From Sulfurospirillum_A sp029027265 (lineage in GTDB: Bacteria; Campylobacterota; Campylobacteria; Campylobacterales; Sulfurospirillaceae), in NCBI GenBank assembly GCA_029027265.1, contig CP093061.1, forward strand, positions 682,001 to 746,000: a stretch of DNA of 64,000 nt. Reading direction: 5' to 3'. The notes below the pieces were generated by a model. It saw only the letters and a list, made by a program, of their open reading frames with translations, had not been told where the DNA came from and ran no database searches. The position numbers and the translations under genes were made by a program. Positions 7,275 to 15,717 of the stretch are shown piece after piece; the stretch's first letter is position 1; each line of letters opens with the position of its first letter.

Positions 7275-8387
7275 ATGTTCGTCGATAATGTACAGTTAAA
7301 TTTAAAAGCAGGTAATGGTGGTGCAGGTGCTGTATCATTTAGACGTGAAAAGCACGTTATTATGGGTGGTCCTGATGGTGGTGATGGTGGAAAAGGTGGA
7401 AACATTTTTTTTAGAGTAGATAAAAATACGCATACACTGTCTCATTTTAGAGGATCAGGAAATTTAAAAGCTAAAAATGGGCAACCAGGAATGCCAAGAA
7501 AGTGTTATGGAAAGTATGGAGAATCACTAGACGTTGTAGTTCCTCCAGGAACTCAAGTGCTTGATGGTGAAACTGGCGAGATTCTGCTTGATTTGGTTAA
7601 AGATGGCGAAAAATTACTTTTTATCGAGGGCGGAAAAGGTGGACTTGGAAATGTTCACTTTAAAGGACCAACAAACCAAAGACCTTCGTATGCACAACCA
7701 GGAATTAATGGCGAAAGCAGAAATATAAGACTTGAACTTAAGCTCATAGCTGATGTTGGACTTGTAGGTTTTCCAAATGTAGGAAAATCAACTCTTATTT
7801 CTGTTTTATCAAATGCAGAGCCTGAAATAGCAAACTATGAGTTTACTACACTTACTCCAAAACTAGGCGTTGTAGAGACTGACAACTTCCAATCTTACGT
7901 TATGGCAGACATTCCTGGAATTATTGAGGGAGCAAGTGACGGAAGAGGACTTGGACTAGATTTTCTAAAGCACATAGAGAGAACTAAGTTTTTACTTTTT
8001 ATGGTAGATATTGCAAACTATAGAGAGCTTGAAGAGCAGTATAAAACTTTGGCTAAAGAGGTTAAGAACTTCTCCGAGAATCTTTCACATAATTCTTATG
8101 CGATAGCACTTACAAGAAGTGACGCATTAAGTCCTGAAGAGGTAGAAGAAAAATCAAAAGCGTTTATAGAAATGCTTGGTCTTGAGCCAAATAAAAATGG
8201 AAAACACTTTGGTTTTGAAGATGACATACCTGCCTACTGTCAAGATGTACAGGGTTATGATGGATATGATAACTCAAAGCCATATTTTGTTATGCCATTT
8301 TCTTCAATATCAAGAAAAAACTTAGAAGCTATAAAATATGCGCTTTTAGGGGCAGTTAACGAAACAAGAAAAGAGAAACAAGAGTAG
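7275..8387 (+). CDS. obgE: GTPase ObgE/CgtA
   Basis: A 370-residue ribosome-assembly and stress GTPase. Residues 1-157 are the glycine-rich Obg fold ('GGPDGGDGGKGGN'). The G domain follows: G1 'GFPNVGKST', switch/G2 threonines 'EFTTLTPKLG', G3 'DIPGI'. The G4 position reads 'LTRSD' instead of the family NKxD, keeping only the aspartate. The C-terminal Obg tail is short. An AAAGG ribosome site precedes the ATG. Position after rplU-rpmA matches the common bacterial order. Confidence 0.96.
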   Translation: MFVDNVQLNLKAGNGGAGAVSFRREKHVIMGGPDGGDGGKGGNIFFRVDKNTHTLSHFRGSGNLKAKNGQPGMPRKCYGKYGESLDVVVPPGTQVLDGETGEILLDLVKDGEKLLFIEGGKGGLGNVHFKGPTNQRPSYAQPGINGESRNIRLELKLIADVGLVGFPNVGKSTLISVLSNAEPEIANYEFTTLTPKLGVVETDNFQSYVMADIPGIIEGASDGRGLGLDFLKHIERTKFLLFMVDIANYRELEEQYKTLAKEVKNFSENLSHNSYAIALTRSDALSPEEVEEKSKAFIEMLGLEPNKNGKHFGFEDDIPAYCQDVQGYDGYDNSKPYFVMPFSSISRKNLEAIKYALLGAVNETRKEKQE

Positions 8388-8402
8388 TCAAAAGGGAAAA
8401 TT

Positions 8403-9167
8403 GTGAGAGTTGTAGTTAAAGTAGGAAGTCACGTTTTAAGTGAGCAAAATCGTATTGAAAAAACGAGAATGTTTAATCTTGTAGAGTTTTTAGTAGAACT
8501 TATGAAAAATCATGAAGTTATTTTAGTTAGCTCAGCTGCAGTTGCGGCTGGCTACTCTAAACTAAAACTAGACAAAAAATCACTTCCCAACAGACAAGCT
8601 ATAGCTGCCGTTGGACAACCTCACCTCATAGAATTATATAACAAAAAACTAGCAAAATTTGACAAAATAGGTGCTCAAATTCTTTTAACTGCTGATGATT
8701 TTGATTCAAGAAAAAGAACACAAAATGCAAAATGTGCAGTAGATACTCTTATAAAACATGATGTTTTGCCTATTATCAATGAGAATGATGCAACAGCAAT
8801 AGAAGAGTTAGTATTTGGTGATAATGACCAGCTTTCAGCTCATGTTGCACACTATTTTGAAGCAGATTTATTGATAATTCTTTCAGATATAGATGGTTAT
8901 TATGATAAAGACCCAAGAAAATATAGTGATGCAGTTATAAAGAAAATAGTAAACCACATATCTAATGAAGAATTAGAATTACCTCTGAATGCAGGAAGTG
9001 AATTTGCAACAGGTGGTATAGTCACTAAACTGAAATCTGCTGATTTTCTTTTAAAAAGAGAGCAGTCAATGTTTATGGCAAGTGGTTTTGATTTGAGTGA
9101 TATTAAAAGTTATATGCTTGAGGGTATTCACAAGGGTGGTACCCTGTTTACTTGTAAGGAAAACTAA
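8403..9167 (+). CDS. proB: glutamate 5-kinase (short form without PUA domain)
   Basis: Catalyses ATP-dependent phosphorylation of glutamate, the first step of proline synthesis. The 254 residues are the amino-acid kinase fold only: 'VVKVGSHVL' at the N-terminus, 'NENDATAIEE', 'FGDNDQLSAHVA', 'LSDIDGYYDKDP' and 'FATGGIVTK'. The usual C-terminal PUA domain is absent, as in other epsilonproteobacterial forms. Start is GTG at 8403. The stop TAA overlaps the fmt ATG (TAATG), indicating coupling. It lies in the obgE-proB-fmt-birA run. Confidence 0.95.
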   Translation: MRVVVKVGSHVLSEQNRIEKTRMFNLVEFLVELMKNHEVILVSSAAVAAGYSKLKLDKKSLPNRQAIAAVGQPHLIELYNKKLAKFDKIGAQILLTADDFDSRKRTQNAKCAVDTLIKHDVLPIINENDATAIEELVFGDNDQLSAHVAHYFEADLLIILSDIDGYYDKDPRKYSDAVIKKIVNHISNEELELPLNAGSEFATGGIVTKLKSADFLLKREQSMFMASGFDLSDIKSYMLEGIHKGGTLFTCKEN

Positions 9168-10081
9168 TGCGTATAGTATTTATGGGAACACCAGACTATG
9201 CTACTGTAATTTTAAAAGAGTTAGTTATATGTAAAGATATAGAAGTTCCTCTGCTTGTAACTCAACCAGATAAACCTGTAGGAAGAAAACAAGTTTTAAC
9301 TCCACCTCACACAAAAGCTTATGCATTGGAAAACTCTTTACATGTAGAGATTTATCAACCCCTTACTCTTAAGAGTGATGAAGCTTATGAGTATATAAAC
9401 TCTTTTAAGCCAGATTTTATAATTGTGGCTGCTTTCGGACAGATACTACCTCGTAAAATATTAGATATTGCACCTTGTATTAATTTACATGCTTCTTTAT
9501 TACCACAATATAGGGGTGCAAGTCCAATACAGTCATCTTTACTTAATGAAGATAAGTTTACAGGAGTAACCTCAATGCTTATGGAAGAGGGGTTAGATAC
9601 TGGAGATATATTGGGCTTTTCATACTTTAAGCTTTATGAGCACATAAAAGTAGATAAACTTTTTGAAAAGCTCTCAATAATGGCTGCAAAACTAACAATA
9701 AAAACACTAAAAAATTTTGATAACATAATGCCAATAAAACAAAATAGTTCAGATACCTCTTATGCAGCAAAAATAAAAAAAGCCGATGGATTAGTCTCTT
9801 TTTCACGTGAAAGTGCAAGTGAAATACAGATTAAGTTTAGAGCTTATGATCCATGGCCGGGACTATTTTTAGATTCTGGATTGAAGTTAAAAGATATAGA
9901 ATTAGTTAAAGGCCTGGGTGAAGCAGGTGTTATCATAGCTATAAATGAGAACGATATTATAGTTACATGCATGAGTGGAGCTTTGAAAATAAAAACTCTT
10001 CAACCACCATCAAAAAAAGCGATGAGTGCAGTTGATTACATAAGAGGCAGAAGGTTAGAAGTTGGAAACTCTTTGGTTTAA
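9167..10081 (+). CDS. fmt: methionyl-tRNA formyltransferase
   Basis: Formylates the initiator Met-tRNA using 10-formyltetrahydrofolate. The 304-residue protein starts 'MRIVFMGTPDYA', contains the formyl-transfer motif 'INLHASLLPQYRGASPIQ' (Asn, His and the SLLPKYRG-type loop), and 'GVTSMLMEEGLDTGDIL' with the catalytic Asp. The C-terminal OB-like domain is present ('RAYDPWPG'). One TACATGTA at 9339 encodes 'LHV' in 'NSLHVEIYQP', a position that is variable in the family. Confidence 0.97.
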   Translation: MRIVFMGTPDYATVILKELVICKDIEVPLLVTQPDKPVGRKQVLTPPHTKAYALENSLHVEIYQPLTLKSDEAYEYINSFKPDFIIVAAFGQILPRKILDIAPCINLHASLLPQYRGASPIQSSLLNEDKFTGVTSMLMEEGLDTGDILGFSYFKLYEHIKVDKLFEKLSIMAAKLTIKTLKNFDNIMPIKQNSSDTSYAAKIKKADGLVSFSRESASEIQIKFRAYDPWPGLFLDSGLKLKDIELVKGLGEAGVIIAINENDIIVTCMSGALKIKTLQPPSKKAMSAVDYIRGRRLEVGNSLV

Positions 10082-10697
10082 GCATCTTCCCTCTACACAT
10101 AAGTATTTAATTCAAAAAATAAAAGATAATACACTTTTCGCTCCATGTGCAGTTGGTGTTGATTTTCAAAGCGATGGAGTGGGAAGTCGTGGTAACATTT
10201 GGTTAGGTGATGAAGGAAATTTATATTTCTCTTTTTGTGTAGAAGAGAAACATTTGCCAAAAGATTTAAAATTAGAGTCAATTTCCATCTATTTTTCTTA
10301 TCTTTTAAAAGAGGTTTTATATGAGTTAGGCTCGAAAACATGGATAAAATGGCCAAATGATTTTTATTTAAATAATAATAAAATAGGTGGAGTTATAACA
10401 ACTAAAATAAGAGCTACAATTATAGGCTCAATTGGTCTCAACATCCTCCATGCACCAGAGCAATTTGCTACTTTAGATATACAAATAACACCACAAAAAT
10501 TGACTACACTTTTTTTAGAGAAACTTGCAAAAAAAATCTCATGGAAGAATATTTTTAGTAAATATAAGATAGAATTTCAAAATAGTCTTGGCTTTACCTT
10601 CCATTTGGATGGTAAAAAAGTTGCATTGGACGATGCAATCCTATTGGACGATGGTTCAATTGAAGTAGAAAATAGAAGGGTGTACAGTTTAAGATGA
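10062..10697 (+). CDS. birA: biotin--[acetyl-CoA-carboxylase] ligase
   Basis: A 211-residue class I biotin protein ligase without the DNA-binding HTH domain, so it should not act as a repressor. Motifs: 'GVGSRGNIWLG' (biotinyl-AMP loop, family GRGRxW), 'NLYFSF' and 'KWPNDFYLNNNKIGG' with the catalytic lysine. TTG start at 10062, 20 bases inside fmt. It modifies the BCCP partner of acetyl-CoA carboxylase, whose AccD subunit is encoded at 39283. Confidence 0.93.
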   Translation: METLWFKHLPSTHKYLIQKIKDNTLFAPCAVGVDFQSDGVGSRGNIWLGDEGNLYFSFCVEEKHLPKDLKLESISIYFSYLLKEVLYELGSKTWIKWPNDFYLNNNKIGGVITTKIRATIIGSIGLNILHAPEQFATLDIQITPQKLTTLFLEKLAKKISWKNIFSKYKIEFQNSLGFTFHLDGKKVALDDAILLDDGSIEVENRRVYSLR

Positions 10698-10702
10698 TAA
10701 AT

Positions 10703-10762
10703 TCTATGCAAAGCATAAGCTTTAGTGCAAGGAATTTTTTAGGAGCTTTTGCTTCTAAAAAA
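10703..10762 (+). repeat. two-hairpin leader element, copy 2 (before parA)
   Basis: Hairpin 1: ATGC/GCAT (10706-10716) with loop AAA. Core AAGCTTTAGTGCAAGGAATT follows. Hairpin 2: a 12-bp stem, arms 10735-10746 and 10751-10762, loop TTTT. GGAG at 10763 directly abuts the second stem and serves as the parA ribosome site. The element begins 5 bases after the birA stop. Confidence 0.8.
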
Positions 10763-10774
10763 GGAGATAGTTAA

Positions 10775-11560
10775 GTGTCAGAAATTATAGCTATAGCAAA
10801 CCAAAAGGGTGGAGTGGGCAAAACGACAACAGCAGTTAATTTAGCTGCATCCCTTGCCGTTGCTGAAAAAAAAGTATTGTTAATTGATATTGATCCACAA
10901 TCAAATGCAACAACTGGTCTAGGAATTCATAGAAATGACTATGAATATAATATATATCATGTTTTAATAGGAAGAAAAAAACTTTCACAAGTTATTTTAG
11001 AAACTTCTCTTCCCACTCTTCATCTAGCTCCATCAAATATTGGTTTGGTTGGTGTTGAAAAAGAGTTTTATGATGCAAAAACACAAGGTAGAGAACTTAT
11101 TTTAAAGAATAAGATAGAAGAGATAAAAGATCAATATGATTACATCATCATTGATTCACCTCCTGCCTTAGGAAGTATTACAATTAATGCTCTTAGTGCT
11201 GCAAACTCTGTTATTATTCCAATACAGTGTGAGTTTTTTGCGTTAGAGGGTTTAGCACAGCTTTTAAATACTGTAAAACTTATAAAAAGAACAATAAATC
11301 CTAAATTAGAGATAAAAGGTTTTTTACCTACTATGTTTAGTACACAAAACAATCTTTCTAAGCAAGTTTTTGCAGATCTTAAACAGCACTTCAAAAACAA
11401 ATTGTTTGTTGATGAAGAGACATCTAATTTTGTTGTTATTCCAAGAAACATAAAACTAGCAGAATCTCCAAGTTTTGGAAAGCCAATTATTCTTTATGAT
11501 GTACAATCACCTGGCTCTAAAGCGTATCAAAATCTAGCAAACTCTATATTAGCGAGTTAA
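10775..11560 (+). CDS. parA: chromosome-partitioning ATPase ParA/Soj
   Basis: A 261-residue ParA-type ATPase with the deviant Walker A 'KGGVGKTT' (about residue 10), 'LLIDIDPQSNATTGLG' and 'IIIDSPPALG' Walker B region. It binds DNA non-specifically in the ATP form and, with ParB and parS sites, segregates the chromosome origin. GTG start at 10775 with AAGGAG just upstream. parB follows after leader element copy 3. No parS-like 16-mer was noticed nearby. Confidence 0.97.
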   Translation: MSEIIAIANQKGGVGKTTTAVNLAASLAVAEKKVLLIDIDPQSNATTGLGIHRNDYEYNIYHVLIGRKKLSQVILETSLPTLHLAPSNIGLVGVEKEFYDAKTQGRELILKNKIEEIKDQYDYIIIDSPPALGSITINALSAANSVIIPIQCEFFALEGLAQLLNTVKLIKRTINPKLEIKGFLPTMFSTQNNLSKQVFADLKQHFKNKLFVDEETSNFVVIPRNIKLAESPSFGKPIILYDVQSPGSKAYQNLANSILAS

Positions 11561-11570
11561 GCATGAAATA

Positions 11571-11604
11571 TTCTGTGCAAAGCACAAGCTTTAGTGAGAA
11601 GGAG
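11571..11604 (+). repeat. leader element, copy 3 (before parB; second hairpin missing)
   Basis: Hairpin 1: GTGC/GCAC (11575-11585) with loop AAA, then the core AAGCTTTAGTGAGAAGGAG. The 12-bp second hairpin of the other copies is absent; the core leads straight into GGAG, about 12 bases before the parB ATG. Confidence 0.7.
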
Positions 11605-11615
11605 AATTAAATAGT

Positions 11616-12467
11616 ATGTCAAAAAAAGCATTAGGCAGAGGATTAGGAGCTATTTTTGATGATGTTGAAGATGCATATAGTAAAGAGATGGGAAATTCTC
11701 AGGATTTAGTAAGAGAGATTAATCTCAATAGAATCTCACCAAATCCATATCAGCCAAGAAAATATTTTAATGAAAAAGCTATAAAAGAGCTTAGTGAATC
11801 TATTAAAAAGCATGGTCTTTTACAACCTATCATAGTTGTTGAAAAAGATGATGATTATATGATTTTAGCTGGTGAGAGAAGATTTCGTGCTACAAAAGTG
11901 GCAGGGTTTGAAACAATAAGAGCAATAGTTGCTGATATTGAGTCAGAAAATCTTCGTGAACTTGCAATTATTGAGAATATTCAAAGAGAAGATTTAAACC
12001 CAATTGAGCTAGGGGCTGCATATAAAGAGCTTATTGAAGAGTATAACATTACGCAAGAGGGACTCTCTGAGATTATAAAAAAGAGTCGTACACAGATAAC
12101 AAACACATTAAGATTACTTTCTCTTACAGAAAAAACAAAACAGTTCCTCGTAGAAGGAAAACTTTCTCAAGGACATGCAAAAGTCATAGTTGGTTTAAAT
12201 CGGCAAGATGAAGAGACTGTAGTTAATACTATTATTGGTCAAAAACTCAGCGTAAGAGAGACAGAACAACTTGTTAAAAAATTAAAAAATTCTGAACAAA
12301 AACATGACAATCAAAAGACAAAAAATATAATCAATACTTTAGAGTTTGAATCATTAGAAAAAAAATTAAAAAGTTTTGGTTTAAAAACTAAAACGAAAGC
12401 TTACACAATCACAATCGAATTTGAAAATAGCGAATCAATCAAGCACTTTTTAGAAAAAATCAGATAA
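11616..12467 (+). CDS. parB: chromosome-partitioning protein ParB
   Basis: A 283-residue ParB/Spo0J. The N-terminal 'ALGRGLGAIF' contacts ParA; 'PNPYQPRKYFNEKAIKEL' starts the CTPase/ParB-N domain, with 'GERRFRA' (C-motif) and 'ENIQREDLNPIE'. A helix-turn-helix for parS binding follows at about residues 145-185, and a C-terminal dimer domain ends the protein. It forms one unit with parA. Confidence 0.97.
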   Translation: MSKKALGRGLGAIFDDVEDAYSKEMGNSQDLVREINLNRISPNPYQPRKYFNEKAIKELSESIKKHGLLQPIIVVEKDDDYMILAGERRFRATKVAGFETIRAIVADIESENLRELAIIENIQREDLNPIELGAAYKELIEEYNITQEGLSEIIKKSRTQITNTLRLLSLTEKTKQFLVEGKLSQGHAKVIVGLNRQDEETVVNTIIGQKLSVRETEQLVKKLKNSEQKHDNQKTKNIINTLEFESLEKKLKSFGLKTKTKAYTITIEFENSESIKHFLEKIR

Positions 12468-12502
12468 TTTCTCATCGTTTAATAAAGATTTTTACTTACT
12501 TA

Positions 12503-12511
12503 TGTTAAAAT
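12503..12511 (+). promoter_or_regulatory. extended -10 promoter for the ATP synthase operon
   Basis: TGtTAAAAT followed by CC lies 77 bases before the first ATP synthase start, closely matching the element before rplU. It precedes a 14-bp hairpin, so the transcript would begin just upstream of that structure. Confidence 0.45.
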
Positions 12512-12522
12512 CCGCACAATTT

Positions 12523-12556
12523 TAGTTATGACTACTTTTTGGTTATAACTAAATTC
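12523..12556 (+). promoter_or_regulatory. 14-bp leader hairpin before the ATP synthase operon
   Basis: TTTAGTTATGACTA (12523-12536), a short loop CTTTT and TGGTTATAACTAAA to 12555 or so form a 14-bp stem with a few G-T pairs. It is followed by a Shine-Dalgarno AAAGGAG at about 12575. The conserved core of the two-hairpin elements is absent. No T-run follows, so it is more likely a leader stabiliser than a terminator. Confidence 0.5.
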
Positions 12557-12587
12557 GGTAGTGATTATTAGTCAAAGGAGCAAAAAC

Positions 12588-13010
12588 ATGTTGGACATTA
12601 GCCCAATACTTTTGCTGGTAACTGGATTTGTATTTTTCACCTTGTTGATACTTCTCAACAAGATACTTTATAGACCTCTTCTGGAGTTTATTGATAACAG
12701 AAATGATTCTATAAAACGTGATTTGGAGAATGCAGGTAAAAATACCAGTGATGTTGAGGCTTACTACAAAGAGGCTGATCAAATCATCCATGATGCGAAA
12801 GCAGAAGCAGGAAAGATTAGAGAAGCAGCTTTAAGTGAGGCAAAAGAGATTGCCGCTAAAAAAGTAGAACAGAAGCAAAGTGAACTTGATGAAGAGTACA
12901 CCCTGTTTTTGAAAGACTTAGATGCGGATAAAACAGAGTTTCAAGCGAGTTTGAATGCAAACATACCTCTTTTTAGAGATAGCATCAAACAAAAACTTGG
13001 CAATATATAG
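12588..13010 (+). CDS. F-type ATP synthase subunit b' (Fo stator)
   Basis: One N-terminal membrane helix ('ISPILLLVTGFVFFTLLIL') and a long charged coiled coil of about 110 residues: the peripheral stalk b' subunit. The start is ATG 12588, not the in-frame upstream codon at 12561, because AAAGGAG lies 7 bases before it and the membrane helix is then N-terminal. First gene of b'-b-delta-alpha-gamma-beta-epsilon; the a and c subunits are elsewhere, as is normal in Campylobacterota. Confidence 0.93.
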   Translation: MLDISPILLLVTGFVFFTLLILLNKILYRPLLEFIDNRNDSIKRDLENAGKNTSDVEAYYKEADQIIHDAKAEAGKIREAALSEAKEIAAKKVEQKQSELDEEYTLFLKDLDADKTEFQASLNANIPLFRDSIKQKLGNI

Positions 13011-13019
13011 GGGGTCTGG

Positions 13020-13529
13020 ATGAAATTAAGATATATGTTACTTCTTTTAACACCAGCACTATTGTTGGCGAGTGGCGGTAGCGGTGAGACTGATATATTT
13101 GTAAGATCAATTAACTTCGTTATATTTGCATCTATTATGTACTATCTTTTAGCAGATCATGTTAAAGATGCGTACAAGGGTAGAATCGCGGGTATCGCTG
13201 ATAGATTAAATTCTATTCAAGTTAAAGTGAAAGAGTCAGTTGCTGCAAAAGAGGCTGCACAAGCAAAAGTTGAAGAAGCGAAAGCAAATGCTTTATCTTT
13301 GGTAGAAACTTCAAAGAAAGAAGCACAACTCCTTTCTGCGAAAGTTGCTAATGATACAAATGTTGAACTTCAGAATCTAGAAAAAGGTTTTAAAGAGAAA
13401 ACTCAAATCGAAAAACATAGAATGACACGCAATGTTGTTGTAAACGTTTTAGATGAGATGTTTGATAATGATGCTATTTCTATTGATAAGGAAGAGCTTG
13501 TGAAGATAGTTATGAAGAAGGTTGCATAA
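13020..13529 (+). CDS. atpF: F-type ATP synthase subunit b
   Basis: A 169-residue stator subunit with an N-terminal signal-like stretch ending 'LLASGGSGETD', a membrane segment ('SINFVIFASIMYYLL') and a long coiled coil. The N-terminal leader before the helix is typical of epsilonproteobacterial AtpF, which can be processed. The stop overlaps the atpH start as TAATG, so the two are coupled. Confidence 0.93.
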   Translation: MKLRYMLLLLTPALLLASGGSGETDIFVRSINFVIFASIMYYLLADHVKDAYKGRIAGIADRLNSIQVKVKESVAAKEAAQAKVEEAKANALSLVETSKKEAQLLSAKVANDTNVELQNLEKGFKEKTQIEKHRMTRNVVVNVLDEMFDNDAISIDKEELVKIVMKKVA

Positions 13530-14059
13530 TGAAGGGAATTATTGCTAAAAAGTATGTAAATGCTTTGATGAAGAGTTGTAGTGATTCTGAAATAAGTTCA
13601 ATTGAAAAATCTATAAACGAAATTTTAAGTGCATTTACTTCTACAAAATTTAATAACATTATACTCTCTCCTGATTTAAGTAATGAGAAGAAAGAGGAAT
13701 TTGTTTTATCTTTGTTAGAAAAAAGTAAAGGGAAAATAATTAACTTTATAAAATTGTTGGCAGTAAATGATCGTTTGACATTGATTCCAACAATAGCAAA
13801 AGAGTTAAAGTATCAAATTTCACTTAAGAGTAACTCTTATGAAGGTGAAGTTATAAGTAACTTTGAAATTAGCAAAGAGCAAATTACTAAATTAGAAGAG
13901 AACTTTAGTAAAAAATTTAGTGCAAATATCAAGTTAAAAGCACAGGTAAGTGATTATCCTGGTATTAAAATTCAGCTAGATGATTTGGGTGTTGAAGTTA
14001 GTTTTTCGTTAGACAGACTAAAATCTCAAATGGTAGAGCATATTTTAAAAGCAATCTAA
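13529..14059 (+). CDS. atpH: F-type ATP synthase subunit delta
   Basis: A 176-residue OSCP-type subunit that links the b stalk to the alpha3beta3 head. It starts 'MKGIIAKKYVNALMKSC' (family start) and ends with a beta-rich domain carrying 'GVEVSFSLDRLKSQM', close to the conserved 'D.S....L..L' ending. Followed by a 131-base spacer with leader element copy 4 before atpA. Confidence 0.93.
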   Translation: MKGIIAKKYVNALMKSCSDSEISSIEKSINEILSAFTSTKFNNIILSPDLSNEKKEEFVLSLLEKSKGKIINFIKLLAVNDRLTLIPTIAKELKYQISLKSNSYEGEVISNFEISKEQITKLEENFSKKFSANIKLKAQVSDYPGIKIQLDDLGVEVSFSLDRLKSQMVEHILKAI

Positions 14060-14085
14060 ATAATTATTAAGAAAACTCATAAAAG

Positions 14086-14146
14086 TTCTCAACGTAAGTT
14101 GTAGCTTTAGTGATATGAATTTAACTTGGGCTTTGCTCAAATTAAA
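14086..14146 (+). repeat. two-hairpin leader element, copy 4 (before atpA)
   Basis: Hairpin 1: CAAC/GTTG (14090-14101) with loop GTAA. Core TAGCTTTAGTGAT follows. Hairpin 2: 12 positions with one mismatch, arms 14120-14131 and 14135-14146, loop TTT. The atpA start is 45 bases further on, with its own AAAGGGG site. Confidence 0.75.
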
Positions 14147-14190
14147 GAAGAAGTTAATGAAAAATAAAATAAAAAGTAAAGGGGCAGTTC

Positions 14191-15708
14191 GTGGGAGCAA
14201 AAATGAAAGCTGACGAAATAAGTTCAATAATAAAAGAACGTATTGATAATTTTGAGCTTAACGTTGATGTTGAAGAGACTGGTAAAGTTATTTCAGCAGC
14301 AGATGGTGTTGCAAATGTTTATGGACTAAACAATGTAATGGCCGGTGAAATGGTTGAGTTTGAAAATGGTGAAAGAGGAATGGCACTTAACTTGGAAGAG
14401 TCAAGTGTTGGTATCGTTGTTTTGGGTTCAGGAAAAGGTATTAAAGAAGGAACTTCAGTTAAAAGACTTGGAAGATTACTTCGTGTTCCTGTTGGTGATG
14501 CACTAATTGGACGTGTTGTTAACTCTCTTGGTGATCCAATTGATGGTAAAGGTCCAATAGAAGCAACTGAAACAAGATTTGTTGAAGAGAAAGCTCATGG
14601 AATTATGGCTAGAAAGTCAGTTCACGAGCCACTTCAAACTGGTATTAAAGCAATTGATGCACTAGTGCCAATTGGTAGAGGTCAAAGAGAGCTTATTATT
14701 GGTGATAGACAAACTGGTAAAACTACAATTGCAATCGATACAATTATTAACCAAAAAGGTCAAGATGTTGTATGTATTTATGTTGCGATTGGTCAAAAAC
14801 AATCAACTGTTGCACAAGTTGTTAAAAAACTTGAAGAGCATGGAGCAATGGAGTATACAATCGTTGTTAGTGCTGGTGCTTCTGATTCAGCTGCACTTCA
14901 ATACCTAGCACCATATGCGGGTGTTGCAATGGGTGAGTATTTTAGAGACAACTCTCGTCATGGTCTTATAGTTTATGATGATCTTTCAAAGCATGCTGTT
15001 GCATATCGTGAGATGTCACTTATTCTTCGTCGTCCTCCAGGTCGTGAAGCATATCCTGGTGATGTTTTTTATCTTCATTCAAGACTACTTGAGAGAGCTG
15101 CAAAAGTAAATGATGAGTTAGGTGCTGGCTCACTTACTGCTCTTCCTATTATTGAGACACAAGCTGGTGACGTTTCTGCGTATATTCCAACAAATGTTAT
15201 ATCAATTACAGATGGTCAAATTTTCTTGGAGTCAGATTTATTTAACTCGGGCATTCGTCCAGCGATTAACGTTGGTCTTTCAGTAAGCCGTGTTGGTGGA
15301 GCTGCTCAAATCAAAGCTACTAAACAAGTAGCAGGAACTCTTAGACTTGATCTTGCTCAGTATCGTGAGCTTCAAGCATTTGCTCAATTTGCAAGTGATT
15401 TGGATGAATCAAGTAGAAGACAGCTAGAGCGTGGTGAAAGAATGGTTGAAATTCTTAAGCAAGCTCAGTATTCTCCTCTACCTGTTGAAAAACAAGTTGC
15501 TATAATTTATGCTGGAGCAAGAGGCTTCCTTGATGATATCGAAGTTAGTGAAGTAACTCGTTTTGAAGCAGAGTTATATCCATTTATAGAAGCTAAATAT
15601 CCTGAAATTCTTGAGCAAATAAGAAGTAAGGGTAAATTAGATAAAGAGGTTGAAGACCTGTTGGCAAAAGCATTGAATGAGTTTAAAGCAACGTTTGCAG
15701 TAAAGTAA
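14191..15708 (+). CDS. atpA: F-type ATP synthase subunit alpha
   Basis: A 505-residue regulatory nucleotide-binding subunit: beta-barrel N-domain, Walker A 'GDRQTGKTT' (about residue 170), 'SGIRPAINVGLSVSRVG' (family signature) and the helical C-domain. I chose GTG 14191 because AAAGGGG lies about 8 bases before it and 'MGAKMKADEISS' fits related N-termini; ATG 14203 is the alternative. Forms the head with beta, gamma, delta and epsilon. Confidence 0.97.
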   Translation: MGAKMKADEISSIIKERIDNFELNVDVEETGKVISAADGVANVYGLNNVMAGEMVEFENGERGMALNLEESSVGIVVLGSGKGIKEGTSVKRLGRLLRVPVGDALIGRVVNSLGDPIDGKGPIEATETRFVEEKAHGIMARKSVHEPLQTGIKAIDALVPIGRGQRELIIGDRQTGKTTIAIDTIINQKGQDVVCIYVAIGQKQSTVAQVVKKLEEHGAMEYTIVVSAGASDSAALQYLAPYAGVAMGEYFRDNSRHGLIVYDDLSKHAVAYREMSLILRRPPGREAYPGDVFYLHSRLLERAAKVNDELGAGSLTALPIIETQAGDVSAYIPTNVISITDGQIFLESDLFNSGIRPAINVGLSVSRVGGAAQIKATKQVAGTLRLDLAQYRELQAFAQFASDLDESSRRQLERGERMVEILKQAQYSPLPVEKQVAIIYAGARGFLDDIEVSEVTRFEAELYPFIEAKYPEILEQIRSKGKLDKEVEDLLAKALNEFKATFAVK

Positions 15709-15717
15709 GGATAGACA

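Noticed and set aside
8403..9167. proB as truncated
   Set aside because: The missing PUA domain is a normal feature of short ProB forms, and the kinase fold is complete.
12549..12791. Minus-strand ORF opposite the ATP synthase b' gene
   Set aside because: Antisense shadow of a clear gene.
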